Assembly: GCF_023284065.1 (NCBI RefSeq)
Contig: NZ_JAKIKP010000016.1
Span: 1 to 64,000, forward strand
Direction: 5' to 3'
DNA from: Shewanella gaetbuli
GTDB lineage: Bacteria; Pseudomonadota; Gammaproteobacteria; Enterobacterales; Shewanellaceae
DNA length: 64,000 nucleotides
Shown: one piece after another, positions 19,608-30,305 of the stretch
Numbering within the stretch: position 1 is the first letter of the stretch
Layout: every line of letters begins with the position of its first letter
The notes under the pieces: model-generated
What the model saw: the letters and a program-made list of their open reading frames with translations, nothing else
Database searches by the model: none
What the model was told of the DNA's origin: nothing
Program-made: the position numbers and the translations under genes

Positions 19608-22600
19608 ATGGCCTTTAAAGATGCAATGCCTTCTGTACTACTTGAAAACGTAGTCAATTTAATTCATTCAAAAATCCCTAATTCACAAGCAAAGCAAGTA
19701 GAGCAATTTGCTAAATGCCTCTACGCTCATATGTCCAAAGACGACCTCAATGTTCGTAATGACAGTGACCTATACGGTGCTGTCGTTAGTCTTTGGAATG
19801 CACTGAATAAAACCGCCGCTGCCGATAGGCATATTCGCGTGTTTAACCCAACGCAGTCAAAACATGGCTGGCAATCAACTCATAGTGTTATTGAGGTGAT
19901 TCAACCCGACATGCCATTTTTAGTGGACTCGTTGGCCATGGCATTAAACCGAATGGGGATCACCGCTCATGTGATGCTACACACTCCATTAGCGGTAGTC
20001 CGTGACGGTAAGTCAGTCTCGCAAGTCAGCTTTGTTAATGACGCACCGAAAAACAGCGATAATATCGCGGTATTCTTGATTGAAATTGATAAACAAAGTA
20101 CTGATGCCGATATCAAAGTGATTGAGAAAGAATTGCAATCGGTGTTGTCAGATGTTGTCTCTTCAGTGTCTGATTGGGAAAGCATGTCTGCTAAACTAAT
20201 CGACACGATTAAGCAGTTACCTAAAAGACCATTTCCAGGTGACAAAGCAGAACTTGAAGAGTCAATCAATTATCTAACTTATTTGAGTAATCATCATTTC
20301 ACATTATTAGGCTACCGCTATTATGACTTAAAGCGAGTTGAAGGTGATGTTGAACTGGTTCCCGATTTAGACTCAAGTCTTGGATTAATGAGCCGGACTA
20401 AAACCGCTTCAAATGAACGTGGTTTATTGTTGTCATCGTTATCTGAAACTGCTCGCAAAGAAGCGCTGGATTCAAGCTTATTAGTGCTGACAAAAAGCTC
20501 AACCAAAAGCCGTGTTCATCGTCCGGCCTATGTTGATTATGTGGGTATTAAACGATTTGATAAAAAAGGTAATGTTATTGGTGAAGATCGCTTCACAGGA
20601 CTTTATGCCTCAAATGTTTATAATCGCAGCCCGCGCGAAATTCCATTACTTTCACAAAAGGTTGAAAGAGTATTAGCACTTTCTGGTCTAGCGCCTCGAT
20701 CGCATGACTACAAAGCCTTGATGAATATTCTTGAAAACTTACCTCGCGACGAATTAATTCAAGCTAAAGTTTCTGAACTTTCAACAATGGCTCACGGTGT
20801 ATTGCAAATGCAAGACCGTGATAAATTGAAGTTATTTGTCCGTAAAGATGGTTTTGGGCGTTTCTTCTCTTGTTTGGTTTATGTGTCAAAAGACCGTTAC
20901 AACACCAAGTTCAGACAAGATACCCAACGTATACTTGCACAGCATTTTAATAGTAATGAAGATGTTGAATTTACAACATATTTCTCAGAGTCTACTTTAG
21001 CTCGAACTCATTACATTATTAAAGTCGACAATAATAATATGGATGTAGATGTGGCTGCTATTGAAACAAATCTTATTGAAGCTGCGCGTTCATGGGACGA
21101 TAAGTTACACACTGCGCTAAACAATGAACTAGGTGAACAAGCGGGTACTGGGTTAACAAAACGCTACCAAAATGCCTTCCCACAAAGCTATAAAGACGAT
21201 GTGTTACCAAGCTCGTCAGTGGTTGATTTACAGCACTTAGAAGCATTAGATGATGAGCATAAGCTCGGCATGTTGTTCTATCAGCCGCAAGAAACGGTGC
21301 TTAACGACAATAAAGTGCGTTTAAAACTGTTCCATAAAGATGAACCAATCCATCTTTCTGACGTGTTACCAATGTTAGAAAACTTTGGTCTTCGAGTGAT
21401 CAACGAACGTCCTTATGAAGTCAAAACTAATGACGGTCACACGTTTTGGATTTTAGACTTTTTAATGACAGTGCAGGGTGCTGCAGTTGATAACTTAGCA
21501 GACAGCCAAGAGCGTTTCCAAAATGCTCTATCACTTGTGTGGCAGAAAAAGCTGGAAGACGACGGCTTTAACCGTATGGTACTTTCTACCGGCTTAACGG
21601 GTCGAGAAGTGTCTATTTTACGTGCATATGCCAAATATATGCGTCAAATCGATGCGACATTTAGCCAATCATATATTGAAGAAACCTTTAGTCGTTATCC
21701 TAAGATTGCAGATTTATTGGTTAAAATGTTCATTCGCAAATTTAACCCGAAACTAAAAACGCGCACGTTAAGCAAGTTTTTAGAACAAATCGATAAGCAG
21801 CTTGATGACGTATCTAGTTTGGATGACGATCGTATTATTCGTCGTTATTTAGACCTAATCAATGCGACTTTGAGAACCAATTTTTATCAAACTGATGAAA
21901 AAGGTGATACCAAAGCGTACACCTCGTTTAAGTTTGCCCCTGATCTTATTCCTGAAATGCCTAAGCCATTGCCTAAGTTTGAGATATTTGTTTATTCTCC
22001 ACGGGTTGAAGGGGTTCATTTACGTGGTGGTAAAGTTGCTCGTGGTGGTTTACGTTGGTCAGACAGACGTGAGGATTTCCGTACCGAAGTACTGGGCTTA
22101 GTTAAAGCGCAGCAAGTTAAAAACACCGTAATTGTCCCGGTAGGAGCCAAAGGTGGTTTCGTGTGTAAACAACTGCCAACAGAGGGCGGTCGCGAAGCAT
22201 TTTTCAACGAAGGACAAGCTTGTTACCGTTTGTTCATTCGAGGCCTATTAGATATTACTGACAACATTAAAAATGGCGATATAGTGCCGCCTGTTGATGT
22301 TGTTCGCCATGATGAAGATGACCCTTATTTAGTGGTTGCAGCAGATAAAGGAACGGCAACGTTCTCTGATATCGCTAACTCAATTGCCATTGAATATGAC
22401 TTCTGGTTAGGTGATGCATTTGCCTCGGGTGGCAGTAACGGTTATGACCATAAGAAAATGGGGATTACCGCCAAAGGTGCATGGGAGTCCGTTAAACGAC
22501 ATTTCCGCGAAATTGGTGTTGATTGCCAAACAACAGACTTTACCTGTTTAGCCGTAGGCGATATGGCGGGTGACGTGTTTGGTAACGGTATGTTGTTATC

Positions 22601-24452
22601 TGAGCATACAAAACTGGTTGCTGCGTTTAACCATATGCATATTTTCATCGACCCAAATCCAGACATTGCAACTAGCTATGCAGAACGTAAGCGTTTGTTT
22701 GAGCTGCCACGCTCAAGTTGGGAAGACTATAACGCTAAACTGATTTCTAAAGGTGGCGGTATTTTCTTACGCTCAGCTAAATCAATTAAGCTGACGCCTG
22801 AAATGAAAACCATGTTGTCTACAGACAAAGACACCATGAACCCCATCGAGTTATTAAAAGAACTGCTTAAAATGCCAGTTGACTTGATTTGGAATGGCGG
22901 TATTGGCACATACGTTAAATCAAGCAAAGAATCTCATGCCGAAGTGGGTGACAGAGCTAACGACGCATTACGTGTAAACGGTAATGAAGTTCGCGCCAAA
23001 ATTATTGGTGAAGGCGGTAACTTAGGTTGTACACAGTTAGGACGTATAGAATACACCGCTAATGGCGGCAGAATGAATACTGACTTTGTGGATAACGTGG
23101 GTGGTGTTGATTGTTCTGATAATGAAGTTAATATCAAAATTTTCTTAAATACCTTAGTTGCTGATGGTGAGTTAACCGTTAAGCAACGAAACCAAGTATT
23201 AGAAGAAATGACCGACGAAGTCAGTGAAATTGTTTTACAAGACTGTAAAGACCAAACTCGTACCATTTCGGTGACCCAAGTTCATGGTGTTTCACAACTT
23301 AAAGAGCAAATTCGCTTTATTCAATATCTTGAAAAAGACGGTAAATTAGATAGAGCATTAGAGTTCTTGCCAACTGACGATGATCTCGCTGAACGTTTAG
23401 CCAATGGTCGTGCATTAACGCGTCCTGAATTATCTGTTTTGGTTGCTTATGCCAAGATGGTGCTAAAAGAACAATTAGTCACTCCTGAAATTACCGAAGA
23501 TAGCTTCTTAAGCAAATTATTAGTGGATTACTTCCCTAAAAAGCTGCAACAAAAGTATGCCGACAAAATGGTTAACCATCCGTTAAGAGGGGAGATTATT
23601 GCTACCTCCTTAGCCAACGAATTGGTTAATGACATGGGCTTTAATTTTGTTCAAAGAATGCAGGATGAGACTGGTGCCACAGTCGCTGAAGCCGCTATTT
23701 GTTATACTATGGCCAGAGAAGTTTTTGGTTTGGCAGAGTTAACTAAATCTATTACTGATTTAAACGGCGTTATTCCGGCCATTGTGCAAGGTGAAATGCT
23801 TCATCAACTACGTCGCAATATGCGTCGTGCATGTCGTTGGTTTATTCGTCATCGTAATCGTGGCCATAACATTGAGCAAACCGTCGAGTTTTTTGTTCCT
23901 GTATTCGAGAAACTTAAACAGAATATTGATCAATACATGATTGAAGCTGAAGTGAAAGCGATTTCAACTGAAATTAGTGCATTGATGAAAGAGAATGTCC
24001 CTGAGTCGGTTGCCTCTATTGTTGCCAAAATGAGTACTTTATTCTCAGCATTGGATATTGCTCAAATAGCCGAAATTGAAAATAAATCATTAGATTTAGT
24101 CTCAGAGACTTACTTTAAGCTTGGTGCGAAAGTTGAGTTGCATTGGTTCTTAGAACAAATTAGTGCTCAACCTGTAGCGAACCATTGGCAAGCACTGGCA
24201 AGAGCCGCTTTCCGTGAAGAGTTAGACTGGCAACAACGTGCATTAAGTTCTGCGGTATTACGTACCTGCAGCAATACTTGTGATGCTGACACTGTTATTA
24301 ACCAATGGATTAATAACAACAAAGCCTTACTTGAGCGCTGGTATCATATGCTTGCAGACTTTAAAGTATCTCAAACACATGAATTTGCTAAGTTCTCAGT
24401 CGCCCTACGTGAACTTAACTTACTGATTTTACATTGCGAAGGTCAGAAGTAA
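19608..24452 (+). CDS. gdhB: NAD-specific glutamate dehydrogenase (large 180-kDa type)
   Basis: This 1614-residue protein has the length of the bacterial large NAD-GDH class (about 1600 residues), which oxidatively deaminates glutamate to 2-oxoglutarate. The N-terminal regulatory half has ACT-like regions. The catalytic core carries GGLRWSDRREDFRTEVLGL (residues about 807-825), the lysine-bearing VPVGAKGGFV and the later GEGGNLGCTQ nucleotide-binding segment. A helical C-terminal domain completes it. A 270-base region upstream holds its own promoter, and a terminator follows, so it appears monocistronic. Confidence 0.95.
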   Translation: MAFKDAMPSVLLENVVNLIHSKIPNSQAKQVEQFAKCLYAHMSKDDLNVRNDSDLYGAVVSLWNALNKTAAADRHIRVFNPTQSKHGWQSTHSVIEVIQPDMPFLVDSLAMALNRMGITAHVMLHTPLAVVRDGKSVSQVSFVNDAPKNSDNIAVFLIEIDKQSTDADIKVIEKELQSVLSDVVSSVSDWESMSAKLIDTIKQLPKRPFPGDKAELEESINYLTYLSNHHFTLLGYRYYDLKRVEGDVELVPDLDSSLGLMSRTKTASNERGLLLSSLSETARKEALDSSLLVLTKSSTKSRVHRPAYVDYVGIKRFDKKGNVIGEDRFTGLYASNVYNRSPREIPLLSQKVERVLALSGLAPRSHDYKALMNILENLPRDELIQAKVSELSTMAHGVLQMQDRDKLKLFVRKDGFGRFFSCLVYVSKDRYNTKFRQDTQRILAQHFNSNEDVEFTTYFSESTLARTHYIIKVDNNNMDVDVAAIETNLIEAARSWDDKLHTALNNELGEQAGTGLTKRYQNAFPQSYKDDVLPSSSVVDLQHLEALDDEHKLGMLFYQPQETVLNDNKVRLKLFHKDEPIHLSDVLPMLENFGLRVINERPYEVKTNDGHTFWILDFLMTVQGAAVDNLADSQERFQNALSLVWQKKLEDDGFNRMVLSTGLTGREVSILRAYAKYMRQIDATFSQSYIEETFSRYPKIADLLVKMFIRKFNPKLKTRTLSKFLEQIDKQLDDVSSLDDDRIIRRYLDLINATLRTNFYQTDEKGDTKAYTSFKFAPDLIPEMPKPLPKFEIFVYSPRVEGVHLRGGKVARGGLRWSDRREDFRTEVLGLVKAQQVKNTVIVPVGAKGGFVCKQLPTEGGREAFFNEGQACYRLFIRGLLDITDNIKNGDIVPPVDVVRHDEDDPYLVVAADKGTATFSDIANSIAIEYDFWLGDAFASGGSNGYDHKKMGITAKGAWESVKRHFREIGVDCQTTDFTCLAVGDMAGDVFGNGMLLSEHTKLVAAFNHMHIFIDPNPDIATSYAERKRLFELPRSSWEDYNAKLISKGGGIFLRSAKSIKLTPEMKTMLSTDKDTMNPIELLKELLKMPVDLIWNGGIGTYVKSSKESHAEVGDRANDALRVNGNEVRAKIIGEGGNLGCTQLGRIEYTANGGRMNTDFVDNVGGVDCSDNEVNIKIFLNTLVADGELTVKQRNQVLEEMTDEVSEIVLQDCKDQTRTISVTQVHGVSQLKEQIRFIQYLEKDGKLDRALEFLPTDDDLAERLANGRALTRPELSVLVAYAKMVLKEQLVTPEITEDSFLSKLLVDYFPKKLQQKYADKMVNHPLRGEIIATSLANELVNDMGFNFVQRMQDETGATVAEAAICYTMAREVFGLAELTKSITDLNGVIPAIVQGEMLHQLRRNMRRACRWFIRHRNRGHNIEQTVEFFVPVFEKLKQNIDQYMIEAEVKAISTEISALMKENVPESVASIVAKMSTLFSALDIAQIAEIENKSLDLVSETYFKLGAKVELHWFLEQISAQPVANHWQALARAAFREELDWQQRALSSAVLRTCSNTCDADTVINQWINNNKALLERWYHMLADFKVSQTHEFAKFSVALRELNLLILHCEGQK

Positions 24453-24470
24453 TTCATTATAATAACAAAC

Positions 24471-24499
24471 AGCCCTGGCGATTGCCGGGGCTTTTTTTA
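24471..24499 (+). terminator. Rho-independent terminator after gdhB
   Basis: AGCCCTGGC-GATT-GCCGGGGCT stem (one G-T wobble) with a seven-T tail, just before the pyrD ribosome binding site. Confidence 0.88.
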
Positions 24500-24514
24500 G
24501 GCCTAGGAGAAAAC

Positions 24515-25534
24515 ATGTTTTATAAACTCGCTCAAAAAGTAATGTTTCAAATGGATCCTGAAGTAGCACATAACATTGCTATTGGAAGTTTGAAAATGAC
24601 CGGTAATACACCGCTAAATTGCTTTTATCGTCAGAATGTTAGCCAGACACCGGTAGAGTGTATGGGGATAACTTTTCCCAACCCAGTGGGCTTAGCAGCT
24701 GGTTTAGATAAAGACGGCGAGTCAATTGATGCCTTTCATGCAATGGGTTTCGGTCATGTAGAAGTGGGTACCGTTACACCCCGTCCACAACCCGGTAATG
24801 ACCAACCGCGTTTATTTAGACTAAAGCCTGCCAAGGGCATTATCAATCGCATGGGCTTTAACAATAAAGGTGTTGATAATTTAGTTCGCAACTTAATGGC
24901 CAAGAAATCTGATATTTTAGTTGGGGTCAATATCGGCAAAAATAAAGACACGCCAGTAGAGCAGGGCAAGGATGATTACTTAATCTGCATGGATAAAGTG
25001 TATCAATATAGTGCTTATATTGCGGTTAATATTTCATCGCCAAATACTCCAGGTTTACGTACTTTACAATACGGTGAATTACTGGATGATTTGCTGAGTT
25101 CAATTAAAGCTAAGCAAACTGAGTTAGCTGAAAAATATAACAAATATGTGCCTGTCGCATTAAAAATTGCTCCAGACTTAACTGATGAAGAAATTCAGTC
25201 AATTGCAGACTCTTTAATTAAAAACAAATTTGATGCGGTAATAGCGACTAACACAACCTTGTCTAGAGATGCTGTTAAAGGTTTACAGCACGCAGAAGAA
25301 ATGGGCGGATTAAGCGGTAAACCACTAACTTCATTATCGACTACAGTGATCAAAAAGTTAGCGGGTTTTCTAAATGGCGAGATCCCGATCATTGGTGTGG
25401 GCGGGATCAACTCTGCTGCAGATGCTAATGATAAGTTTGCCGCAGGTGCGACGTTAGTACAGATATACTCTGGCTTTATCTATCAAGGTCCCCAGCTGGT
25501 TTCTGAGATCGTTTCTGCATATAAAGCTAAATAG
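24515..25534 (+). CDS. pyrD: Dihydroorotate dehydrogenase (quinone)
   Basis: This 339-residue class 2 enzyme oxidises dihydroorotate to orotate with membrane quinone, the fourth step of pyrimidine synthesis. Family segments are visible: GLAAGLDKDGE (about 62-72), GTVTPRPQPGND, INRMGFNN, the catalytic-Ser NISSPNTPGLR segment and the FMN-binding GVGGI. The ATG at 24515 is chosen because MFYKLAQKVMFQMDPE matches the family N-terminus and AGGAGA precedes it; the upstream in-frame start at 24434 overlaps gdhB and runs through its terminator. zapC follows, as in E. coli. Confidence 0.96.
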   Translation: MFYKLAQKVMFQMDPEVAHNIAIGSLKMTGNTPLNCFYRQNVSQTPVECMGITFPNPVGLAAGLDKDGESIDAFHAMGFGHVEVGTVTPRPQPGNDQPRLFRLKPAKGIINRMGFNNKGVDNLVRNLMAKKSDILVGVNIGKNKDTPVEQGKDDYLICMDKVYQYSAYIAVNISSPNTPGLRTLQYGELLDDLLSSIKAKQTELAEKYNKYVPVALKIAPDLTDEEIQSIADSLIKNKFDAVIATNTTLSRDAVKGLQHAEEMGGLSGKPLTSLSTTVIKKLAGFLNGEIPIIGVGGINSAADANDKFAAGATLVQIYSGFIYQGPQLVSEIVSAYKAK

Positions 25535-25572
25535 ATCGTTTTGATCAATTTGGACTGATCAAGAAACGTGCC

Positions 25573-25600
25573 GCGATCGTTTTCGGGCGATCGCATTTTT
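25573..25600 (+). terminator. Rho-independent terminator after pyrD
   Basis: GCGATCG / CGATCGC stem with an eight-base loop followed by ATTTTT. Confidence 0.87.
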
Positions 25601-25706
25601 ACCTAAGTTAATGATATATAGATTATATTTTTGAAAAATATTTTTGATATTGTTCTATTTATCAACTATTATTCAAATGTACTCAAATATTAGGTGAAAT
25701 TGCGTC

Positions 25707-26243
25707 ATGTTATTAATGCCGAATAAGGACTGGCATTGGGAATTTAACTCTAGATATCAGCAGTTAAGTATATCATTAAGTTCCGAAATGGAGTTCTTAA
25801 CCCCATACAAGACAAAGCAACTTATCCCTGATGCACTAACCAGGGCAGAATTTAGCGTAGAACATGCTAAGTTCTATATTCGCCTGCTTGAAATGTTACC
25901 AAAAGTTCTTCATATCTCTGATGCTGGTATTGTACAAACGGCCCTTAATGCAACGGCTGCTCACTTCCTGTTAAAACCTCAAATGCCGAAATCGTGGTTT
26001 TTTGAAGCCAGTGATGAGTGTGTTTTCAGTGACACGGGAAAATTATTTCAAATTAACTGTAATGGCAAAAGTGCCTTAGTGTTAGTGGTTGAAAATAGTC
26101 TGCAAGCGGCTACGGTGATGTTATTATCTCAATCGTGCGCGTTGACTGAATCAAAATCATTGAATCAATTTGATGTGATTAAGGTAATGCATAATCGTTT
26201 ACATCCGCTTAAGAAAGCAAAACAGGTTGTTGTTGCGGCTTAA
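25707..26243 (+). CDS. zapC: Cell division protein ZapC
   Basis: This 178-residue cytoplasmic protein matches ZapC (YcbW), an FtsZ-associated factor that stabilises protofilament bundles at midcell. The conserved N-terminal NKDWHWEF, the central TPYKTKQLIPDA and the KPQMPKSWFFE motifs parallel E. coli ZapC, and pyrD-zapC synteny is conserved. No strong ribosome binding site is seen; an alternative start three residues later is possible. Confidence 0.92.
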   Translation: MLLMPNKDWHWEFNSRYQQLSISLSSEMEFLTPYKTKQLIPDALTRAEFSVEHAKFYIRLLEMLPKVLHISDAGIVQTALNATAAHFLLKPQMPKSWFFEASDECVFSDTGKLFQINCNGKSALVLVVENSLQAATVMLLSQSCALTESKSLNQFDVIKVMHNRLHPLKKAKQVVVAA

Positions 26244-26399
26244 TCGTTTCATTCACTAAACCTTTCATCATAAATATGTCTTTGGGTCATATTTTCTGCG
26301 GCTTAATCCGTTAATTCTACGCTTTATATTGCTATCCCAGTATTAAATACCTATGATCAGCCGCAATATTGATACCTAAAATTTGTAATCGAGAATGTT

Positions 26400-27614
26400 A
26401 TGCTGACTTATCCTTTATCTGGCAGTTCGTCTGAACTTGTGTTGAACATCTTAACAATGGTGCTAAACCAAGGTAAGCCGCTTGATCGCGCTTATTCACA
26501 TAACTTCTCAGGATTAAAATTAGAACCTACAGAGCAGGCACGCATTACTGTGGTTGCAGGTGATATTTTACGTCGGTTAAATTTGTACTGTTTTATTGTT
26601 GATATTAATGCCGACGAGTTCGACCGAATGGGCTCTAAGCTACTTAATGGTTGGCATTTATTTCATGGTCTTGAACTGCCTAAAATGCAGTATTCATTAC
26701 AAGTTGATGAAAAAGCATTAGCCGCTAACATTGAGTCTGCCAAACAACAGCCTGCATTATGGGATGGTTGCCCACAATGGCTAGATGATTTAGGTCAGCA
26801 ACAATTAAAAGATAAATGGCCTGCAGAACGTGCCGCGTTAATGCAAGCACCCAAACGATTTATTCGGGTAAATGAATTAAAGTGTGACCGTCAAAAGCTA
26901 ATAGAAAAGCTGGCTAAAGAAGGAGTTACTGCTGTCTCTGTTGAAACAGTGCCAAGTGCAGTAGAAGTCACATCTGACTCAGCATTATTTAGAACTGAAT
27001 GCTTTAAACAAGGTTTGTTTGAACAACAAGATGCGGGCTCACAGTTAGTCGCTGCGGCCGTTGATGCTAAACCTGGAATGAGAGTAGTTGATGCTTGTGC
27101 CGGTGCCGGTGGCAAAACGTTACATATTGCGGCTCAAATGCAAGGTAAGGGCCGTTTATTAGCCATGGACGTCGAGCAATGGAAACTTGATAACTTAAAA
27201 ACCCGTGCTAAACGTGCAGGTGCACACAATGTTGAAACTCGCATTATTGCCAGCTCTAAAACCATTAAACGACTCAAATTATCTGCAGATAGAGTATTAC
27301 TGGATGTACCTTGTTCGGGTTTAGGGGTGTTAAAGCGTAACCCTGACTCAAAATGGCGCGATACTGCAGAGCGTTTACCAATTCTGGTTGATTTACAAAA
27401 ACAGATTATCGATAGTTATTCACGCATGGTTAAAGTTGGCGGCATATTAGTTTATGCAACCTGTTCAATTATGCCTGAAGAAAATCGTCTCCAAGTCGAT
27501 AGGTTTTTAGCTGAACATCCTCACTTTTCATTTATTGATGATGAAACTATTTTGTCTTCTGAACACGGTTTTGATGGCTTCTATTTAGCCAGAATGATCA
27601 GAAATGAAGAGTAA
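26400..27614 (+). CDS. RsmB/NOP-family RNA (cytosine-C5) methyltransferase
   Basis: This 404-residue SAM-dependent methyltransferase carries the SAM loop VVDACAGAGGKTLH (residues about 227-240), motif IV DVPCSGLGVLKRNPDSKW (about 303-320) and motif VI with the catalytic Cys in YATCSIMPEEN (about 356). Both conserved cysteines of m5C RNA methylases are therefore present. The N-terminal region (about 1-140) resembles neither RsmB's NusB-like domain nor a clear PUA domain, so the RNA target (rRNA or tRNA) is not assigned. It appears to be a single gene. Confidence 0.85.
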   Translation: MLTYPLSGSSSELVLNILTMVLNQGKPLDRAYSHNFSGLKLEPTEQARITVVAGDILRRLNLYCFIVDINADEFDRMGSKLLNGWHLFHGLELPKMQYSLQVDEKALAANIESAKQQPALWDGCPQWLDDLGQQQLKDKWPAERAALMQAPKRFIRVNELKCDRQKLIEKLAKEGVTAVSVETVPSAVEVTSDSALFRTECFKQGLFEQQDAGSQLVAAAVDAKPGMRVVDACAGAGGKTLHIAAQMQGKGRLLAMDVEQWKLDNLKTRAKRAGAHNVETRIIASSKTIKRLKLSADRVLLDVPCSGLGVLKRNPDSKWRDTAERLPILVDLQKQIIDSYSRMVKVGGILVYATCSIMPEENRLQVDRFLAEHPHFSFIDDETILSSEHGFDGFYLARMIRNEE

Positions 27615-27764
27615 TATTTTGATGGTTAAACAATTAATTGTATAAAAATAAACCAAAATTCAATTTTTCCCATTATAAAATTTGATTATGTTGATTATTG
27701 TGCATAACCTTAATAAATGGACTTGATATTTGTTGTGCCGCAACAGATAACTCAATGGGGAAAT

Positions 27765-30011
27765 ATGGATTTAGGTAAAACAATGATTAGTGCCGATTCG
27801 TCTGCTGCGTCAACCTTTGAATATCATTCAAGTATTGAACGCTACAGTACGATATTGAATATGGTGTTGAAGGGGCTACCGTTAGGCGAAATTCTTCATG
27901 CACTGGTATTAATTATTGAAGCCCAAAAAATAGGCACCAAAGCTTCTGTATTATTGTTAAGTGATGACGGTAAGCAGTTGTTATCTGGTGCAGCGCCCAA
28001 TTTACCTAATGATTACAATGAAGCAATTAATGGGGTTTATATCGGCCCAAACGTTGGTTCATGCGGCACAGCGGCTTTCATTCGACAACGAGTTATTGTT
28101 GAAGATATTGCATCACACCCCCACTGGAAAGATTATAAAGCACTGCCGTTAAAAGCCGGTTTAATGGCCTGTTGGTCTGAACCTATTTTTGATAGCGCTT
28201 CAAATGTACTGGGTACATTTGCCATGTACTACGACACAATAAAGTCTCCAACTTCACAAGATTTAGACTTAATTCAAGAAGCCGCTCGGCTTGCCAGTTT
28301 AGCGATTGAAAGAAGCAGAAGTCTTCATCTGCAACGGTTAACCAGTAAAATATTTGATAGCTTGCCGATATCACTGGTGATCACCAATGACAAAAACTCC
28401 GTATTAACTGCCAATCCCACTTTTGAAAATTCAACTGATTATTTCGATAAAGAGAAAAGTTTTTTTGATATAAAAGGCTATTTATCACAATCAGATCCCC
28501 AATTAGTGAGCACTCTTTATCAAACAATTGAGCGTGGCCATTCTTGGAAAGGTATGCTCAAAGGCGTAAAAACCTCAACGGATATTAGAGATATCGAACT
28601 GGTTGTCACGGTAATCAAAGATAATATAACCCAGCAAAATTGTTATGCTTGGATGATAACGGATACCACAGCCAGTAAAATGGCTGATAAATTAATTGAA
28701 TTTCAAACTTATTATGATCAGCTTACAGGCCTAGCGAATCGAAAGTTATTATTTAAACAATTGGAGCAACAAGTCGCTGCTGATGAAAATAACGATAATG
28801 CCGCCCCGTTTTGTTTAATGATTTTAGACTTAGATCATTTCAAACAAGTTAACGATACGCTTGGTGCTGATCATGGTGACGAAGTGTTAAAGCAAGTGGC
28901 TAAAAAAATCACTCAAGTGCTCCCTGAAAACAGCTTACCTTCAAGAATTGCGGCAGACGAGTTCGCTGTTATTTTACCTGGAAATATCACGAATGATGAG
29001 CTTAGTGCACTTGCTTTGGCGGTTAATGGAAAGTTATCTGAAGAAATGGTGGTGGCTAAAACCATTGTTTCCATCACCAGTAGTATTGGTTTTGCACGAT
29101 ATCCTGCAGATGCCAATACAGCAGAGCAATTACTGAATTTTGCAAGTCAGGCAATGTATAGCGCTAAATCAAATGGGCGCAATTGTTTTGAGTACTTTAA
29201 TCAAACTATTCAGCTAGAAACTGAACGCACCGCCAAACTGCATTATCATTTAAAAAATGCCATTATCCTGAACGAACTAGAATTATATTTTCAGCCTATT
29301 GTTGACCCTAACACTACAGAGATAAATAAAGCCGAAGCGCTGTTACGCTGGCATCATGATGGTCAATTTATTTCACCTGATGAGTTTATCCCCATTGCAG
29401 AAAAATCAGGGTTAATTGTAGAAATAGGTGAGTGGGTTAGAGCCGAAGTTGTCAAAATGATCAGTGCTGTTCAGAGTTTAAACAAAAGTATCTGTTTCTC
29501 AATTAATGTTTCAACTATTGAGTTTTGTACTAATGAACTTCAAAATCGTTTTTTACAAAGTTTTGAAAAAGTAAGCCAATCTTCAGGATTAAGCGACTTT
29601 CCTTACCATCTAGTCACGCTAGAAATTACTGAATCATTAATGATGAACCAACAACAAGCCGTTTATGATTTACTGGCTTTGCTGAGAAAACGCGGGGTTA
29701 ATATTTCAATTGATGATTTTGGAACAGGTTATTCATCATTGTCATATTTAGTCAATTTTCCGGTTGATCAAATCAAGATTGATAAGGCTTTTATCCAGCA
29801 AATTGAAACAGATGAACGGCATAAAGCATTAATTGAAGCCATTGTAAGCATGTCAAATTCACTTGATTTATCTTTAGTGGCTGAAGGTGTTGAAACACAA
29901 GAACAGTTAGATTTCATTAAGCAGTTAAAAATCCCTGCGGTACAAGGTTACTATTATTATAAGCCTATGCCTACTGATGAGTTTTTAGCAATAATTTCGC
30001 AACAAGAATAG
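27765..30011 (+). CDS. GAF-PAS-GGDEF-EAL cyclic-di-GMP signalling protein
   Basis: This 748-residue cytoplasmic protein has a GAF domain (about 25-185), a PAS-like region (about 190-310), a GGDEF domain (about 315-475) and an EAL domain (about 490-745). The GGDEF signature is altered to AADEF, which should disable diguanylate cyclase activity. The EAL domain keeps EALLRW, the ES pair, DDFGTGYSSL, the catalytic-site Lys in QIKIDKAF and VAEGVE, so it should hydrolyse c-di-GMP. The ATG at 27765 is chosen over 27717 because GGGGAA lies just before it. It is most likely a phosphodiesterase gated by GAF/PAS input. Confidence 0.9.
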   Translation: MDLGKTMISADSSAASTFEYHSSIERYSTILNMVLKGLPLGEILHALVLIIEAQKIGTKASVLLLSDDGKQLLSGAAPNLPNDYNEAINGVYIGPNVGSCGTAAFIRQRVIVEDIASHPHWKDYKALPLKAGLMACWSEPIFDSASNVLGTFAMYYDTIKSPTSQDLDLIQEAARLASLAIERSRSLHLQRLTSKIFDSLPISLVITNDKNSVLTANPTFENSTDYFDKEKSFFDIKGYLSQSDPQLVSTLYQTIERGHSWKGMLKGVKTSTDIRDIELVVTVIKDNITQQNCYAWMITDTTASKMADKLIEFQTYYDQLTGLANRKLLFKQLEQQVAADENNDNAAPFCLMILDLDHFKQVNDTLGADHGDEVLKQVAKKITQVLPENSLPSRIAADEFAVILPGNITNDELSALALAVNGKLSEEMVVAKTIVSITSSIGFARYPADANTAEQLLNFASQAMYSAKSNGRNCFEYFNQTIQLETERTAKLHYHLKNAIILNELELYFQPIVDPNTTEINKAEALLRWHHDGQFISPDEFIPIAEKSGLIVEIGEWVRAEVVKMISAVQSLNKSICFSINVSTIEFCTNELQNRFLQSFEKVSQSSGLSDFPYHLVTLEITESLMMNQQQAVYDLLALLRKRGVNISIDDFGTGYSSLSYLVNFPVDQIKIDKAFIQQIETDERHKALIEAIVSMSNSLDLSLVAEGVETQEQLDFIKQLKIPAVQGYYYYKPMPTDEFLAIISQQE

Positions 30012-30251
30012 CGTACTATTTATTCAAATTGTTGTTAATTTTCTCAATTGTTAACACTCTGAAATCGGGATGTGTGCTGGCTGAAAAACAAACACCAAAC
30101 GATGCTTAATTGACTGACTTCTAATCATATTGTAGTCATTTTATAACCAATTACCTTATTCATACCAAAAGTGAATTATAGGGTGGGAAATGATAATTAC
30201 AGCACAATGTCCTGTTAATTTATTCTGCTTTCCTGGATAAATACCAACATA

Positions 30252-30284
30252 AAAAAATACCGCATTTCTGCGGTATTTTCTTTT
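30252..30284. terminator. Bidirectional terminator between the GGDEF-EAL gene and ald
   Basis: AAAATACCGC-ATTTCT-GCGGTATTTT stem with A-runs on one side and T-runs on the other, between convergent genes. Confidence 0.88.
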
Positions 30285-30305
30285 AAATCAGAATATTACT
30301 AAGAT

